From NCBI GenBank assembly GCA_900128395.1, contig LT649310.1, positions 1 through 40,118 on the forward strand: DNA of 40,118 nucleotides, in the 5' to 3' direction. Numbering within the stretch: the stretch's first letter is position 1; every line of letters begins with the position of its first letter. The notes beneath the pieces were generated by a model. The model did no database searches. It saw nothing but the letters and a program-made list of their open reading frames with translations, and had not been told where the DNA came from. A program made the position numbers and the translations under genes. This DNA comes from Stramenopiles sp. TOSAG23-2 (taxonomy: Eukaryota > Sar). Positions 1 to 9,207 of this stretch are shown in pieces.

Positions 1-513
1 GATATTCTTGTTGTATATGGTATTATATCCATTTTAATTTCTTTTTCATTGTCGTGTATACTTTTCTTTTCATGTATATATACGTATATATATATATAAA
101 CGTTTGTATATGCAGTACTATCGTCTATGAGTATATATATAAAAAAAGGTAATCTGTCCGGGGTCCGGCCGGAAGTTTTAAGGTACAATCGGACACATTA
201 GCTATTGGTCCGTAGTAGACGACAATAATAGACGTTAAAAAAAAGCACTTGTTGGTTTGAAATATATAAATCTAGCCTATAGAATAAACGATATAGACTA
301 GATATATATATATATATGTCCCAATAGTCAATAAACTATTTTTATAGATATATATTGGTAATTCAAAATAGAATAAACGATATAGACTAGATATATATAT
401 ATATATGTCCCAATAGTCAATAAACTATTTTTATAGATATATATTGGTAATTCAAAAACGCCTCAACAAAAAAGGACGTATTATTATTATCGATACATAT
501 ACATATACATACC
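1..513. other. Left-edge spacer with 5' flank of the first gene
   Basis: No gene is visible. The stretch is AT-rich with several (TA)n runs and one short GC patch near 157-173. Its main feature is an exact 89-bp tandem duplication, listed separately, which lies immediately upstream of the first gene and so probably within its promoter or 5' leader. Confidence 0.6.
280..457. repeat. Exact two-copy tandem duplication, 89-bp unit
   Basis: Bases 280-368 are repeated without a mismatch at 369-457. Each unit includes an (AT)8 run, which is also the same length in both copies. Identical microsatellite length implies a very recent duplication or an assembly artefact. The second copy ends 56 bases before the ATG at 514, so any promoter element in the unit is doubled. 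Confidence 0.95.
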
Positions 514-3102
514 ATGGCTGCTGCTCCAAGACCTCCATCTCCAAAATCATTAGTAAAATCCTTGCAACGAATTAATGTAAGTATTAACTCAGATTTAGCA
601 AGGTTGCCTCGAAGGGACGTATCTCCATTCCAACAACAAGTAACAGATTTAAAAGATAGTGAAATTAATAATGATAACAACAAAAACAACAATAATAATA
701 ATAACAACAACAGTACCTACCACGATACCACAAATGAAAATAAAGAATCCAAAAGCAATCAAAATATTGCACGTAAACCACCAATAGGAATAAGAAACAT
801 CAAGAAACATAATAATAATAGTAATACAAATTTAAGCAAAAAAAAAAATATTTCTTCTTTGTTTATAACCAGTGGAAGTGAGGATGATAATAGTTTAATG
901 TATGATAGTATTTTTGCAAGCAACAGCAACATTGGTAGTAGCAAAGCGCTTGATAAGGCCCAAGAGAAATTAAATAAAAAGCAAAGTAAACATGTAAATA
1001 TTGATAGTAGAGTAGAAGAAGATTTCAACAAAATGGGTCCATTAAATCCTATTGTGTCCTCCACTTTAATTGGTCAAGAATTTGTTGATCCTACTTCATT
1101 ATTTGACGATTCGGTTTTATCTTCTTCTGTTGCTAATGCATCTTTTGGGAATGATCGAATGTCGAGCATATTGTTAAAGAAAATCAAATCGTCTAGCAAG
1201 AAAAAGAGATTTTCACTGATTGAAAAACGTTTTGGAACAACAAAGCATGTACATCAACCAACTCGTACGCAAAAGCAACTTTTGCATGATTTAACGCCAA
1301 AATGGCAAAGACCGGTTGTAAAAAAGAAAAAGAAAAGAAAAATGAAAGCATCAAAGTTCAACAAAACAAAAGTCAATATTTCAAGTACTAGGCAGGCTTT
1401 ACAAGAACTATCGGCTAATGGTTATAAATTGACTGGCGGTTCCAGATCAGAATGGGATATGGAACTTTTAAAACCATTGCAAAATATAGATGAAGGCAAA
1501 ACATTTTCATCATCATCTCGTAACCGTCGTCGAAGCCGTAAAAATAAAGGTATTACATCTCGTAACAGTCGCCAGAAAAAAAAAAAATCATCATCGTTAA
1601 AAATGAAATCTCGTGGTTTACATCGTATTGATAATAATATAAATGAAAATATTAAAAATACGAGTTATGAATTCAAAAAATCATCAAGTACAAGTAGTAT
1701 TAATAGTAATAGTTCAAGAAGTAGAAGGCGAACAAGAACAAAATCATCATCATCATCAAGGCGAAAAAAAAATGCTAAATCCGTATCTCTCTCTAGAAAA
1801 AGCAACAACAATAATACATTTTTAACAGCATTACCATCCCCAAGAATTCGTTCGAAGGCTAATAAACGCGAGCGTATAGGTTCATCGAACTTAAGACGTA
1901 CCATTCGCAGTAGCAAAAGTATGAATAATTTAGAAAATGAAAGACAAAAAAAATCGTCTTTAACATCAAAAAGAAGCAAAAGAACCGATCGCCGTCAACG
2001 TATAAAATCAAGTAGATCCAACTTATCAAAATCTGTTTCATCAACGTCTATTATGTATAATGCCGGGTATAAAAGCATATATGACCGAAAACTTAGTAAC
2101 AAAAGAAAAGAAAGACGAGGGAAGAAACAAAATGGTAGATTAAAATTGTCCTCAAGAGATTTGAAACTATCAAGTGTAAAAGATCAAAAACATCGTAGAA
2201 GAAGAAGAAATAATATTAATATGGATACAAAACAACCAGAAACAAGTGATACATTTTTGACGTCTTTGTTAGATAATACAGATGATGAAGAGAATTTCAC
2301 GGCGATTTCTTCATCGTCTCAAGTAGGAAATATTTGTGATCAATCAATATTGACAAAACAAGCGGAGCAAAATCAATTTTATCTTAAAGCATCTGCGAAA
2401 AAAACTTCATTAGGAAAGAAAAAAAAGAAACGTATTGTTGGTAATAAAGATAAGATGACTAAAAATAAAAAACCATCCTCTAAATTTGGCCAACAAAGCA
2501 GTACCTTCCTAACTGCAAGTTTATTTGAGCCATTTGATGAAGATGAGTTTAATCATTTTGATTCGCCTGTTCTAGAGACAGGAAGTGATATTCAACATGG
2601 CAAATCCAGAAATATCCCATCCTATATCAAAACAATACGTCATGTAAAAAAAGCTTATATTGAAGAGGAGGAAGAAGAAGTTGTAGATGCAAGTGGGGGA
2701 TTAACGACTGGTTTGAGTAGCATGACTCGAGGTTATAATACCAGTTCATTAGGGGGGAAAGATACCACTAGGATGATGCTTGGTTTATCAATAAATAGTA
2801 AAACAAGAAATAAAAAACGACATGCATGGATGTCAAAGTCCGTTTTAAAACAACAAGATTCAAATAGACACAATATGCTAATGCCATTTGGCAAATCTCA
2901 TGGTTCCAGTGCAAAAGTCAATTCAAAATTATCTAGAAAAACTAGGCAATGGAGTGCATCTCGTGCCAGTGGTGGTAACAATACTTTTCAGTCATATACA
3001 AATAATTCACGAGGAGGTGGGCATCGTCTATCAAAGAAACGGCATAATCATAACAAAGGTATTTTATTAGGAACTGGTGTTGTACGAAGGGTGTCTAGAT
3101 AA
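514..3102 (+). CDS. Basic low-complexity protein, 862 aa, function unknown
   Basis: I do not recognise this gene. It starts at ATG 514 in a good context (ACC before ATGG) and ends in TAA. The product is rich in Lys, Arg, Ser and Asn: an Asn run near residues 50-65, then many K/R/S blocks between about 225 and 570. It has no membrane segment, signal peptide or folded domain I can name. Short hydrophobic-acidic islands interrupt the basic sequence: TFLT-type motifs at about residues 435, 580 and 664, the last two followed by an acidic cluster, and a looser LFIT plus acidic version at 116-125. An acidic EEEEEE stretch lies near 717. The composition suggests a disordered protein that binds nucleic acid or an acidic polymer such as the tubulin tail, but that is inference. 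Its length and consistent codon pattern make a real gene likely. Confidence 0.75.
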   Translation: MAAAPRPPSPKSLVKSLQRINVSINSDLARLPRRDVSPFQQQVTDLKDSEINNDNNKNNNNNNNNNSTYHDTTNENKESKSNQNIARKPPIGIRNIKKHNNNSNTNLSKKKNISSLFITSGSEDDNSLMYDSIFASNSNIGSSKALDKAQEKLNKKQSKHVNIDSRVEEDFNKMGPLNPIVSSTLIGQEFVDPTSLFDDSVLSSSVANASFGNDRMSSILLKKIKSSSKKKRFSLIEKRFGTTKHVHQPTRTQKQLLHDLTPKWQRPVVKKKKKRKMKASKFNKTKVNISSTRQALQELSANGYKLTGGSRSEWDMELLKPLQNIDEGKTFSSSSRNRRRSRKNKGITSRNSRQKKKKSSSLKMKSRGLHRIDNNINENIKNTSYEFKKSSSTSSINSNSSRSRRRTRTKSSSSSRRKKNAKSVSLSRKSNNNNTFLTALPSPRIRSKANKRERIGSSNLRRTIRSSKSMNNLENERQKKSSLTSKRSKRTDRRQRIKSSRSNLSKSVSSTSIMYNAGYKSIYDRKLSNKRKERRGKKQNGRLKLSSRDLKLSSVKDQKHRRRRRNNINMDTKQPETSDTFLTSLLDNTDDEENFTAISSSSQVGNICDQSILTKQAEQNQFYLKASAKKTSLGKKKKKRIVGNKDKMTKNKKPSSKFGQQSSTFLTASLFEPFDEDEFNHFDSPVLETGSDIQHGKSRNIPSYIKTIRHVKKAYIEEEEEEVVDASGGLTTGLSSMTRGYNTSSLGGKDTTRMMLGLSINSKTRNKKRHAWMSKSVLKQQDSNRHNMLMPFGKSHGSSAKVNSKLSRKTRQWSASRASGGNNTFQSYTNNSRGGGHRLSKKRHNHNKGILLGTGVVRRVSR

Positions 3103-3805
3103 ACCGTGGTGGTGGGGTTAGTGTACACAATACAAGATTTGTTTTTGTTATACGAATACATATAATACGTCTTGTTATATCCGACACTTCGACCGAAGTT
3201 GTATCATATACGAAGTATGCAGACGTACGTATATGGTATTAGCTATTATTGCATGTATTATGTAGTTGTGAAGTTCGTAAATCACTTTTTCATCCAATTT
3301 TTTTTTAAAATATCCGGAAAAATTATAAAATATTTGTTATTAATGCTCTACCTAATACAAATTTTTTATTATTCCCAAAAATATCATATCCGACATACAT
3401 TTTCCGACATTTACATTCCACCTCCCAGAACTCACAATAATATTGTAAACTGTACCAGGTATATAGTATTTTTTAACTATAACAACAATACAAACTTATA
3501 CGTATTACGTATCCCCCCCCAAATATATTATTGTGAATACCACCTGGTAGTACTGTGTATATATTATTCCAATTATTAGACCATATATATTAGAATTATT
3601 ATTTACCAAAATTAATGATAGTCGTCTATTGCAAAATGCATATGTATTATTTATTGTAGAAACAAGAAGAAAATACTTTAGTTGTAAACATTATTATAAA
3701 CGTGAAAGATTAATTTTAGAACAACGAAGAGAGTTAAAAATAAAATAAGAAAGAGAAAGAGAACAACAACATAAAGAAAGAAAGAAAGGGAAAACAAACA
3801 AAAAA
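3103..3805. other. Spacer between the first two genes
   Basis: AT-rich DNA with no convincing gene. The first gene's 3' flank holds the perfect inverted repeat ACTTCG-AC-CGAAGT at 3186-3199, followed by the motif ATACGAAGTAT near 3210. The last 130 bases before the next ATG are purine-rich (GAAAGA-type), which looks like a 5' leader. An open frame at 3172-3579 begins with TTG and has a composition that simply follows the AT-rich DNA, so I do not annotate it. Confidence 0.5.
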
Positions 3806-5032
3806 ATGTCATCTGAAGTGCCACCAGACGGTTTATCTGAGAGACAACTATTAAAATGGTTTGCGGATGCACCGAAGCGACAAAAAGAGAGAGAATTGAA
3901 AGAAGAAGAAGAATGGAATGCACAGCAAGCAAAACAAAAGAAAAAACAAGATCAAATCAGGCGACGTGAAAAATTAAAAGAAGAGAAAAAATTAAGTAAA
4001 CGAAAAATGGCGGAGAGGAAAAGGAACGCCAAAAAAAGGAAACGTGAAAGAGAATTAAAAGAAAAACAGGAAAGAAATAAAAATCGTAAACCTGGTGGTT
4101 TTGCTACTACAGAATACAAATTATCACCTGCACTAAAAGCTTGTTGTGGCGGGGCCGAACAATTAAGTAGACCACAAGCGACGAAACAGATATGGGTTTA
4201 TATAAAGGCAAATAATTTACAAAATCCAGATAATAAACGCGAAATTATCTGCGATGCTAAATTGTTAAAAGTTTTTGATAATAATAAAAAAATTGGTATG
4301 ATGCAAGTCGCTAAATTTTTAAGTGCACATTTCATAGGGGATCCTATCAGCAAAGCAACTGGCTCATCTACTAGCACGAAAAAGAAGACAAAGAAACCAC
4401 CTACAAAACAGAAAAAAAAAGAAGCGGAGTCTGAATCAGATGAAGAATCTGAAGAGGAAGAAAGTAGTTCTGAAGAATCAGAAGAATCCGAAGAAGAATC
4501 TTCCGATGATGAAGATGGTGAAGCAACAAATGGGAAATTAAGAAAAGCAATACATTCGTATCTTAAATCAACTGATTTATCAACTGTAACTAATAAAACT
4601 GTACGCAAATACCTTGAAAATAAATTCAAATGCCCATTAAAAGAAAAAAAAGCATTTTTAAAACAGGAAGTTCAAATTTTTCTAGAAGAAGGAATTTCCA
4701 GCAATAGTAATAGTAGTAGCAGCAGCAGTTCATCAAAGAAAAAAAAACAAAAAAAGAAGAAGAAAGCTAGTGGTAGTAATAATAATGGTGGTTTCAATAA
4801 AGAGCTTAATCTTAGCAAGGATTTATCAGCTGTCTGTGCAGGGAAACCAAAATTATCACGCTCACAAGTGGTGAAAGCATTGTGGGTATATATCAAAGCA
4901 AATAATTTGCAAAATCCTGAAAATAAGCGTGAAATTCTTTGTGATAAAAGGTTTAAAAAAATAATGGATGGAAATGATAAAGTGACAATGTTTTCTATGA
5001 ATAAATATATTGGTGCACATTTGTCAGATTGA
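3806..5032 (+). CDS. SWIB-DEK_C-SWIB chromatin protein, 408 aa
   Basis: Probably a chromatin-associated protein. Residues about 20-95 are a highly charged basic helix. A first SWIB/MDM2-like domain spans about 97-178 (LSRPQATKQIWVYIK, then NLQNPDNKREI). A Lys-rich then Ser/Glu-rich acidic linker follows, then a DEK_C-like helical domain at about 243-296 (KLRKAIHSYLK, VRKYLENKF). A Ser/Lys linker leads to a second SWIB domain at about 328-408 (LSRSQVVKALWVYIK, NLQNPENKREI). SWIB domains occur in SWI/SNF subunits of the BAF60 family and in RNA polymerase I factors such as yeast UAF30, where DEK_C and SWIB are also combined. Two SWIB copies flanking DEK_C resemble plant and protist SWIB proteins more than BAF60. 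The start is ATG 3806 in an A-rich context. The partner complex cannot be told from sequence. Confidence 0.9.
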   Translation: MSSEVPPDGLSERQLLKWFADAPKRQKERELKEEEEWNAQQAKQKKKQDQIRRREKLKEEKKLSKRKMAERKRNAKKRKRERELKEKQERNKNRKPGGFATTEYKLSPALKACCGGAEQLSRPQATKQIWVYIKANNLQNPDNKREIICDAKLLKVFDNNKKIGMMQVAKFLSAHFIGDPISKATGSSTSTKKKTKKPPTKQKKKEAESESDEESEEEESSSEESEESEEESSDDEDGEATNGKLRKAIHSYLKSTDLSTVTNKTVRKYLENKFKCPLKEKKAFLKQEVQIFLEEGISSNSNSSSSSSSSKKKKQKKKKKASGSNNNGGFNKELNLSKDLSAVCAGKPKLSRSQVVKALWVYIKANNLQNPENKREILCDKRFKKIMDGNDKVTMFSMNKYIGAHLSD

Positions 5033-5095
5033 TTGAAGTGATGTGATGGCCATTGTAATTGATATATGTAAATATTTATTCCGTAGAGTATGATT

Positions 5096-5118
5096 ATCAT
5101 ACGGAGACTTCGTATGAT
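5096..5118. other. Hairpin 64 bases after the SWIB gene stop
   Basis: ATCATACG pairs perfectly with CGTATGAT across a 7-base loop. It is one of several stem-loops found just downstream of stop codons in this window. A role in 3'-end formation is an inference. Confidence 0.4.
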
Positions 5119-5394
5119 GTATGATAATGATAATATGATTTTCTCAAAAAAAAATTATATATATATATATATATTATAAACAAAAGTAAAAAGAGAAAAA
5201 ATATATAATAAAAATAAGATCTCTCATTGAAAGAAGGGAGAGGGTGAAGAGATTAAAATTTGCGTGAGATATATGGGGGGTGATACTTAAATAAAATAAA
5301 AAATGAAAATTATGAGATGCTTCGGGTGTTGATAAAAATAAAATTTAAAATTTTTATAAAAAAAAATATTATACACATGAAAATATTAAATACA

Positions 5395-5506
5395 AAAGAT
5401 ATTTATAATATATTATAAAATTGATAATTATATTATCTAAACATATTTTTAAAGATATTTATAATATATTATAAAATTGATAATTATATTATCTAAACAT
5501 ATTTTT
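5395..5506. repeat. Exact two-copy tandem duplication, 56-bp unit
   Basis: Bases 5395-5450 recur exactly at 5451-5506. The unit is almost pure A/T. It is the second of three exact intergenic duplications within the first 6.4 kb. Confidence 0.93.
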
Positions 5507-6065
5507 AAAACACAATCAACATCAAATACATTATTATCTCAATAAATAAACATCCAATCATAACAATATATACAATTGTGAAACAAAAATGAAAAAGAAG
5601 AAATATTCGTTAAAATTAGGTGCAATAATACATCCAAAATGCAACTAAATGGAAGTAAATGTACCAAATTTAAAATGAAATATGCATTACTAGACTATAA
5701 TTTTCAGTTTTTTGTTATTTATTGGATCAAATAGTCGATAGTTGCATATAAAATTGACATTTAAACCAAAATTTATAAAGATATTGAATTTTTACAACCA
5801 GTTCATGTTACGTTTAAAATGTGCAAAGTTCCCTGTGTATATATCACACACATTCTTTGCATATTAACATGGCATTCATTATAACTATAAAATCAAAACT
5901 TTGCATTTTATTCTATTTCTTTTTCTAGGCGCTTTCTATTTCCTCTAATAACACCCAATGGACACAATGTTTCCATCATGTAATGATTCTCATCCTTCTA
6001 CTGTTCTATGTTGACATCTGACAAGTACATGTGGTCCTACTGTAAACGTTGCTTTGGTACTAATA

Positions 6066-6345
6066 AGACTGTTTATTTTAACGATAATTTACAATTTTTT
6101 TATTCTATGCAGTTTCTAAACTTATGTTGTTAACTGTAAAATTTTTAACTTTTTTCAGAGCTATTAAAAATTGCTCCAAATTGAAACAATAATTTTAAAG
6201 TTAATAGACTGTTTATTTTAACGATAATTTACAATTTTTTTATTCTATGCAGTTTCTAAACTTATGTTGTTAACTGTAAAATTTTTAACTTTTTTCAGAG
6301 CTATTAAAAATTGCTCCAAATTGAAACAATAATTTTAAAGTTAAT
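6066..6345. repeat. Exact two-copy tandem duplication, 140-bp unit
   Basis: Bases 6066-6205 recur exactly at 6206-6345. The unit contains no open frame of note. It lies about 200 bases upstream of the recombinase relic and could belong to the same degenerate element, although nothing in the sequence links them directly. Confidence 0.95.
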
Positions 6346-6659
6346 GATTTAACTTTAAAAGGTATAAAACAAAACGTCTATGTATAAATTTACGAGTGAG
6401 ATTTTCATATGCATTATATATATATATATATTGCAATTGCACAATAAAAGTGTGTGTAAACTCTCACAATGCTATTTCCATACTATGACATGGATATTCT
6501 AGTATCCATTGGCAACCTTGCTTGTAATAATTTTGGATAATTCCCAAAATGCTAAAAGGTAAAAAAAGACCAAGCCAAACATCCGGTTTCTTCATGAAAA
6601 TATTTTTTTTTAACATTTATTACTTTTACGCTGTAATAGGCCTGAAAATATTTATATCA

Positions 6660-7117
6660 TAGGACTTGTTAGAGTATGAATTGTGATGATTCGCCAGGTT
6701 TAGCATGGACACAGCAAGATCTCTACATACCTCAACAAAAACAAATATCAAAGAGAAAAACCATATGTTGTATTTCACTGTAATTGGTAAAGGTAAAAAA
6801 AACAGAACAATTCCATTATCAAAAAACAGATCGATCGAGATGAAACCAATCATTAATGCTATTCGAACATCATACAGTATGTTCTAAAAGGTAGATTCGG
6901 CGGACCAATGTCTTTATCTGGTTTACATAAAATGGTCAAACGATTGGCTAGTAAATTGGACAAACCAGAAGTAAGTTGCCATTGGTTTAGAGTAAGTAGT
7001 ATCTATAGTAAAGACGGTTTTATGCTAAATGTTGAAAAGTATATGCAACGGTGGCGATTGATACCAATAAGCAAAACAATTGCGATACTTTATAATAAAT
7101 CAAATAATACATTATAA
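6660..7117 (+). pseudogene. Broken tyrosine recombinase (integrase) fragment
   Basis: Two adjacent frames together match the C-terminal half of a tyrosine recombinase catalytic domain. The first (ATG 6705, stop 6885-6887) carries VIGKGKKNRTIPL, the beta-strand motif seen in XerC/XerD-type and related recombinases. The second, in another frame up to the stop at 7117, carries HWFR, corresponding to the HxxR box. It then has QRW where LGH is usual, and TIAILY, where the Y fits the catalytic tyrosine. A frameshift around 6850-6885 separates the two parts. No box I arginine and no N-terminal core-binding domain are visible, and stops occur upstream in the same frame (6658-6690). It is therefore a dead remnant. 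The parent element is unknown: Crypton-like, DIRS-like, virophage-type or organelle-derived sources are all possible. Confidence 0.7.
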
Positions 7118-7148
7118 TATGTTTTGTTTTTATTGCATGTGTTGATAA

Positions 7149-7832
7149 TTTTTATGTGTGTATTATTTTGGGTTAGTGCTGGCATTTATATTATTGTTTT
7201 TTTGCACCTGTCCAGCTGTATTATTTTTTGTGTCAGCCTCGTTTTCCAAAATTGTCAATCACGATGTTTTTTATCTGATCAAAGAACTAAAAAACATACC
7301 CAGCCTTGAATTGAATGAAAATCAATCAAAAGATTTTTTGTCCCAGTTACACTTGGAATTTCCACAACATAACTACGTTATTGTTGATCAAAATGCTCCT
7401 AGTTATGCATGTTGCTTAGTTTACATGTGTAAAGAGCTTGAACATTCATATGGAAACTTTTATAATATGTTTAATAAAGTTCAAAGCGCATTTTCTCTGA
7501 GCAATTTATTGATGCTGGCATGTAAATTGATTAGATACAAACGAGTGAACTTCCCCGGCTTCAAAATTACAAATGTTTTAGGGCATATGAATACAATGAA
7601 TGTAACTATTATACTTTCGAAAAATGGACGATATATTGGTGCTGCAACAACACTGGTACAGACTGATCAGAACCATCAAGAAAATTCCATCGATTTTCTA
7701 AGGGAGCTCACTAACGCAGACGAACGTACTGAATCTATGGGTGAACGGTCAATGTCGATGGATTCTCTGTTGGGAACAGCGTTCGGTGAAGTAAACGCTC
7801 CATTTACACCGCTTCTGAATTTGTTTAACTAA
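7149..7832 (+). CDS. Orphan open frame lacking an ATG, about 225 aa
   Basis: I do not recognise this product. The frame is open from 7149 to TAA at 7830-7832, but no ATG occurs in it until the Met in VYMCKELEH, about 90 codons in. The first 30 residues are strongly hydrophobic. The rest has normal, non-repetitive composition (FYLIKELKNI, NAPSYACCLVYMCKELEH, NVTIILSKNGRYIGAATTL, and a C-terminus ending PLLNLFN), so it looks like true coding sequence. It may be the last exon of a gene: CAG at 7234-7236 follows a pyrimidine-rich stretch and could be an acceptor, and GTTAGT at 7172 could be a donor. I could not find an exon pair that gives both an ATG and the right frame. It starts only about 30 bases after the recombinase relic, so it could be cargo or another broken gene of that element. 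Confidence 0.45.
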   Translation, partial: FLCVYYFGLVLAFILLFFCTCPAVLFFVSASFSKIVNHDVFYLIKELKNIPSLELNENQSKDFLSQLHLEFPQHNYVIVDQNAPSYACCLVYMCKELEHSYGNFYNMFNKVQSAFSLSNLLMLACKLIRYKRVNFPGFKITNVLGHMNTMNVTIILSKNGRYIGAATTLVQTDQNHQENSIDFLRELTNADERTESMGERSMSMDSLLGTAFGEVNAPFTPLLNLFN

Positions 7833-8394
7833 ATTTATGATTTTTTTTAAGATTTTCGTATGAATCTGTATGATTTTATAGTCTGTGCTATTCTGATGCT
7901 ATTCCTTAAATTTATATATAGTTTTAATAGTTATGACATATAATATTAAGTATTTTTAAAATATAATTTTTGTGACAAATTTTACCAGTGTTTTTTGTGA
8001 TTTATATATTACAAGTGGTAATTTTTGTCACAAAATTTAAAAAAAATAAATATGTACAAAATACGTTTAACGTGATTGCAATTCTTGGAGAACTTCTTGC
8101 ATTCTCATTCGAAAGAAATCTTCTGCAGTGATTAAGACACTTATCGGTAAATAAACACATTCATTTGCCATATATTAATATGAATCCTCTTTATATACAC
8201 ATTATTTTAAAATCTAGAGATAAAATATATATATATTAAAAACAATGATGCATAAAATAATACTTAAAGTGTACGAACGTTCGTAATATTAAATTTACGT
8301 TTCGCGTACGTATATTTTACGAAAACGTTCGTACGAAATACGCTCTCGTACATTAAATAGAGAGAGAGCGCGCGTTTTCTCCCCACATTTTTCT
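7833..8394. other. Spacer with a small frame and palindromes
   Basis: AT-rich DNA between the orphan frame and the methyltransferase stop. It contains a small minus-strand frame (8067-8171, listed separately), the perfect 14-base palindrome TACGAACGTTCGTA at 8272-8285, and the inverted pair GTACGAACGTT (8271-8281) with AACGTTCGTAC (8325-8335). The inverted pair lies 60-125 bases downstream of the methyltransferase stop. A GAGAGAGCGCGCG tract lies just before that stop. Confidence 0.5.
8067..8171 (-). CDS. Possible 34-residue protein or terminal exon
   Basis: A short minus-strand frame from ATG (8169-8171) to TAA (8067-8069). It encodes a product beginning MANECVYLPISVLI and ending EVLQELQSR. 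The composition is non-repetitive and unlike the surrounding AT-driven frames, with an amphipathic middle (AEDFFRMRMQ). It could be a tiny gene, the last exon of a spliced gene, or a relic. No family is recognised. Confidence is low because chance frames of this length are common. Confidence 0.3.
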   Translation of the reverse strand: MANECVYLPISVLITAEDFFRMRMQEVLQELQSR

Positions 8395-9207
8395 CTACTT
8401 GATTTTATATACATAAGATTCTGAAATCCCATTGTGTTCTTTACGATAATAACCATCAAAAACTATTGTTTCAATTTTTGTAAATAATTTTTCTCTTTCT
8501 TTCGCATCCATTTTTTTTAAACACCAACGATCTGGATCACCAAAGTATATATCAATATCACTTCCAAATTTTTTTTTTAACTTTTGAAACCATGGTAATA
8601 CCAATTTTGCTATACTATCGTCATAAAATATATCGCCAGCAATAATGGTATCAGGTTGCATGTTATTAAATAATGACAGATCTTCGTCACCAATTAAATT
8701 ATTGCCATTTAATTGAATTAATTGATTATGGTTGGTGTTATTATCATAATTATTTTTATTGTTTAAATACCAATTTAGCTCGGTTGCAACTAAAGCATTT
8801 GGGTCAATATCATTTGCAATTATATTTTTTGCCCCAACTTGCTTTGCTGCAATAGAACTGATGCCACATCCACAGGCAAAATCAAGAATATTTTTATTTT
8901 CAAATAATGATTTATTATTTAATAAAAATTTTGTCAAACTGTATCCGCCTGGCCACAATATTGACCACCAAGGTAAACTTTCCCAATGTGATGGTAAGTC
9001 ACGTTCTGTTGCATAATACATTTTTGTTTTTGGTGTTATTAAGTTGAGTTGTATATTATTCAACGTTTCGATTTTCACCACTTCCGTTACATTTAGTATT
9101 TCTTTTTTAATTGACAATGGCGTCGTTGATAAAAATTGTGCATGTGTGTATCTATTACTACGTCGTGGATACATTACACACAGATGTTTGACTATATTTT
9201 TCATCAT
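8395..9207 (-). CDS. METTL20-like mitochondrial protein lysine methyltransferase
   Basis: A 270-residue class I SAM-dependent methyltransferase of the seven-beta-strand type. The best match I can see is the METTL20/ETFBKMT group, which methylates lysines of electron-transfer flavoprotein beta in mitochondria; related enzymes modify ribosomal protein L11. Evidence: SLPWWSILWPGG (residues 78-88) is the family's tryptophan-rich signature; ILDFACGCG (107-115) is SAM motif I; ANDIDPNAL (131-139) is the acidic loop after strand 2; and AGDIFYDD is the post-motif. The N-terminus (MMKNIVKHLC..YPRRSNRYT) is basic and poor in acidic residues, as in a mitochondrial targeting peptide. An Asn-rich insertion follows about residue 148. 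Start ATGATG and stop TAG are clear. The substrate is inferred from family only. Confidence 0.82.
   Translation of the reverse strand: MMKNIVKHLCVMYPRRSNRYTHAQFLSTTPLSIKKEILNVTEVVKIETLNNIQLNLITPKTKMYYATERDLPSHWESLPWWSILWPGGYSLTKFLLNNKSLFENKNILDFACGCGISSIAAKQVGAKNIIANDIDPNALVATELNWYLNNKNNYDNNTNHNQLIQLNGNNLIGDEDLSLFNNMQPDTIIAGDIFYDDSIAKLVLPWFQKLKKKFGSDIDIYFGDPDRWCLKKMDAKEREKLFTKIETIVFDGYYRKEHNGISESYVYKIK

Larger units (their letters stand above)
5033..6548. other. Repeat-rich AT-rich spacer, no gene
   Basis: No credible coding frame is visible on either strand. The region contains a hairpin at 5096-5118, a (TA)n run near 5155-5175, two exact tandem duplications (56-bp and 140-bp units, listed separately), an imperfect inverted pair around TGCAAAG/CTTTGCA near 5822-5860, and another (TA)n run near 6415-6431. 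It leads into a recombinase relic, so parts may be remains of a mobile element. Confidence 0.55.

Noticed and set aside
3172-3579. 135-codon frame after the first gene
   Set aside because: It starts with TTG, not ATG, and its Tyr/Ile/Phe-rich composition follows from AT-rich spacer DNA.
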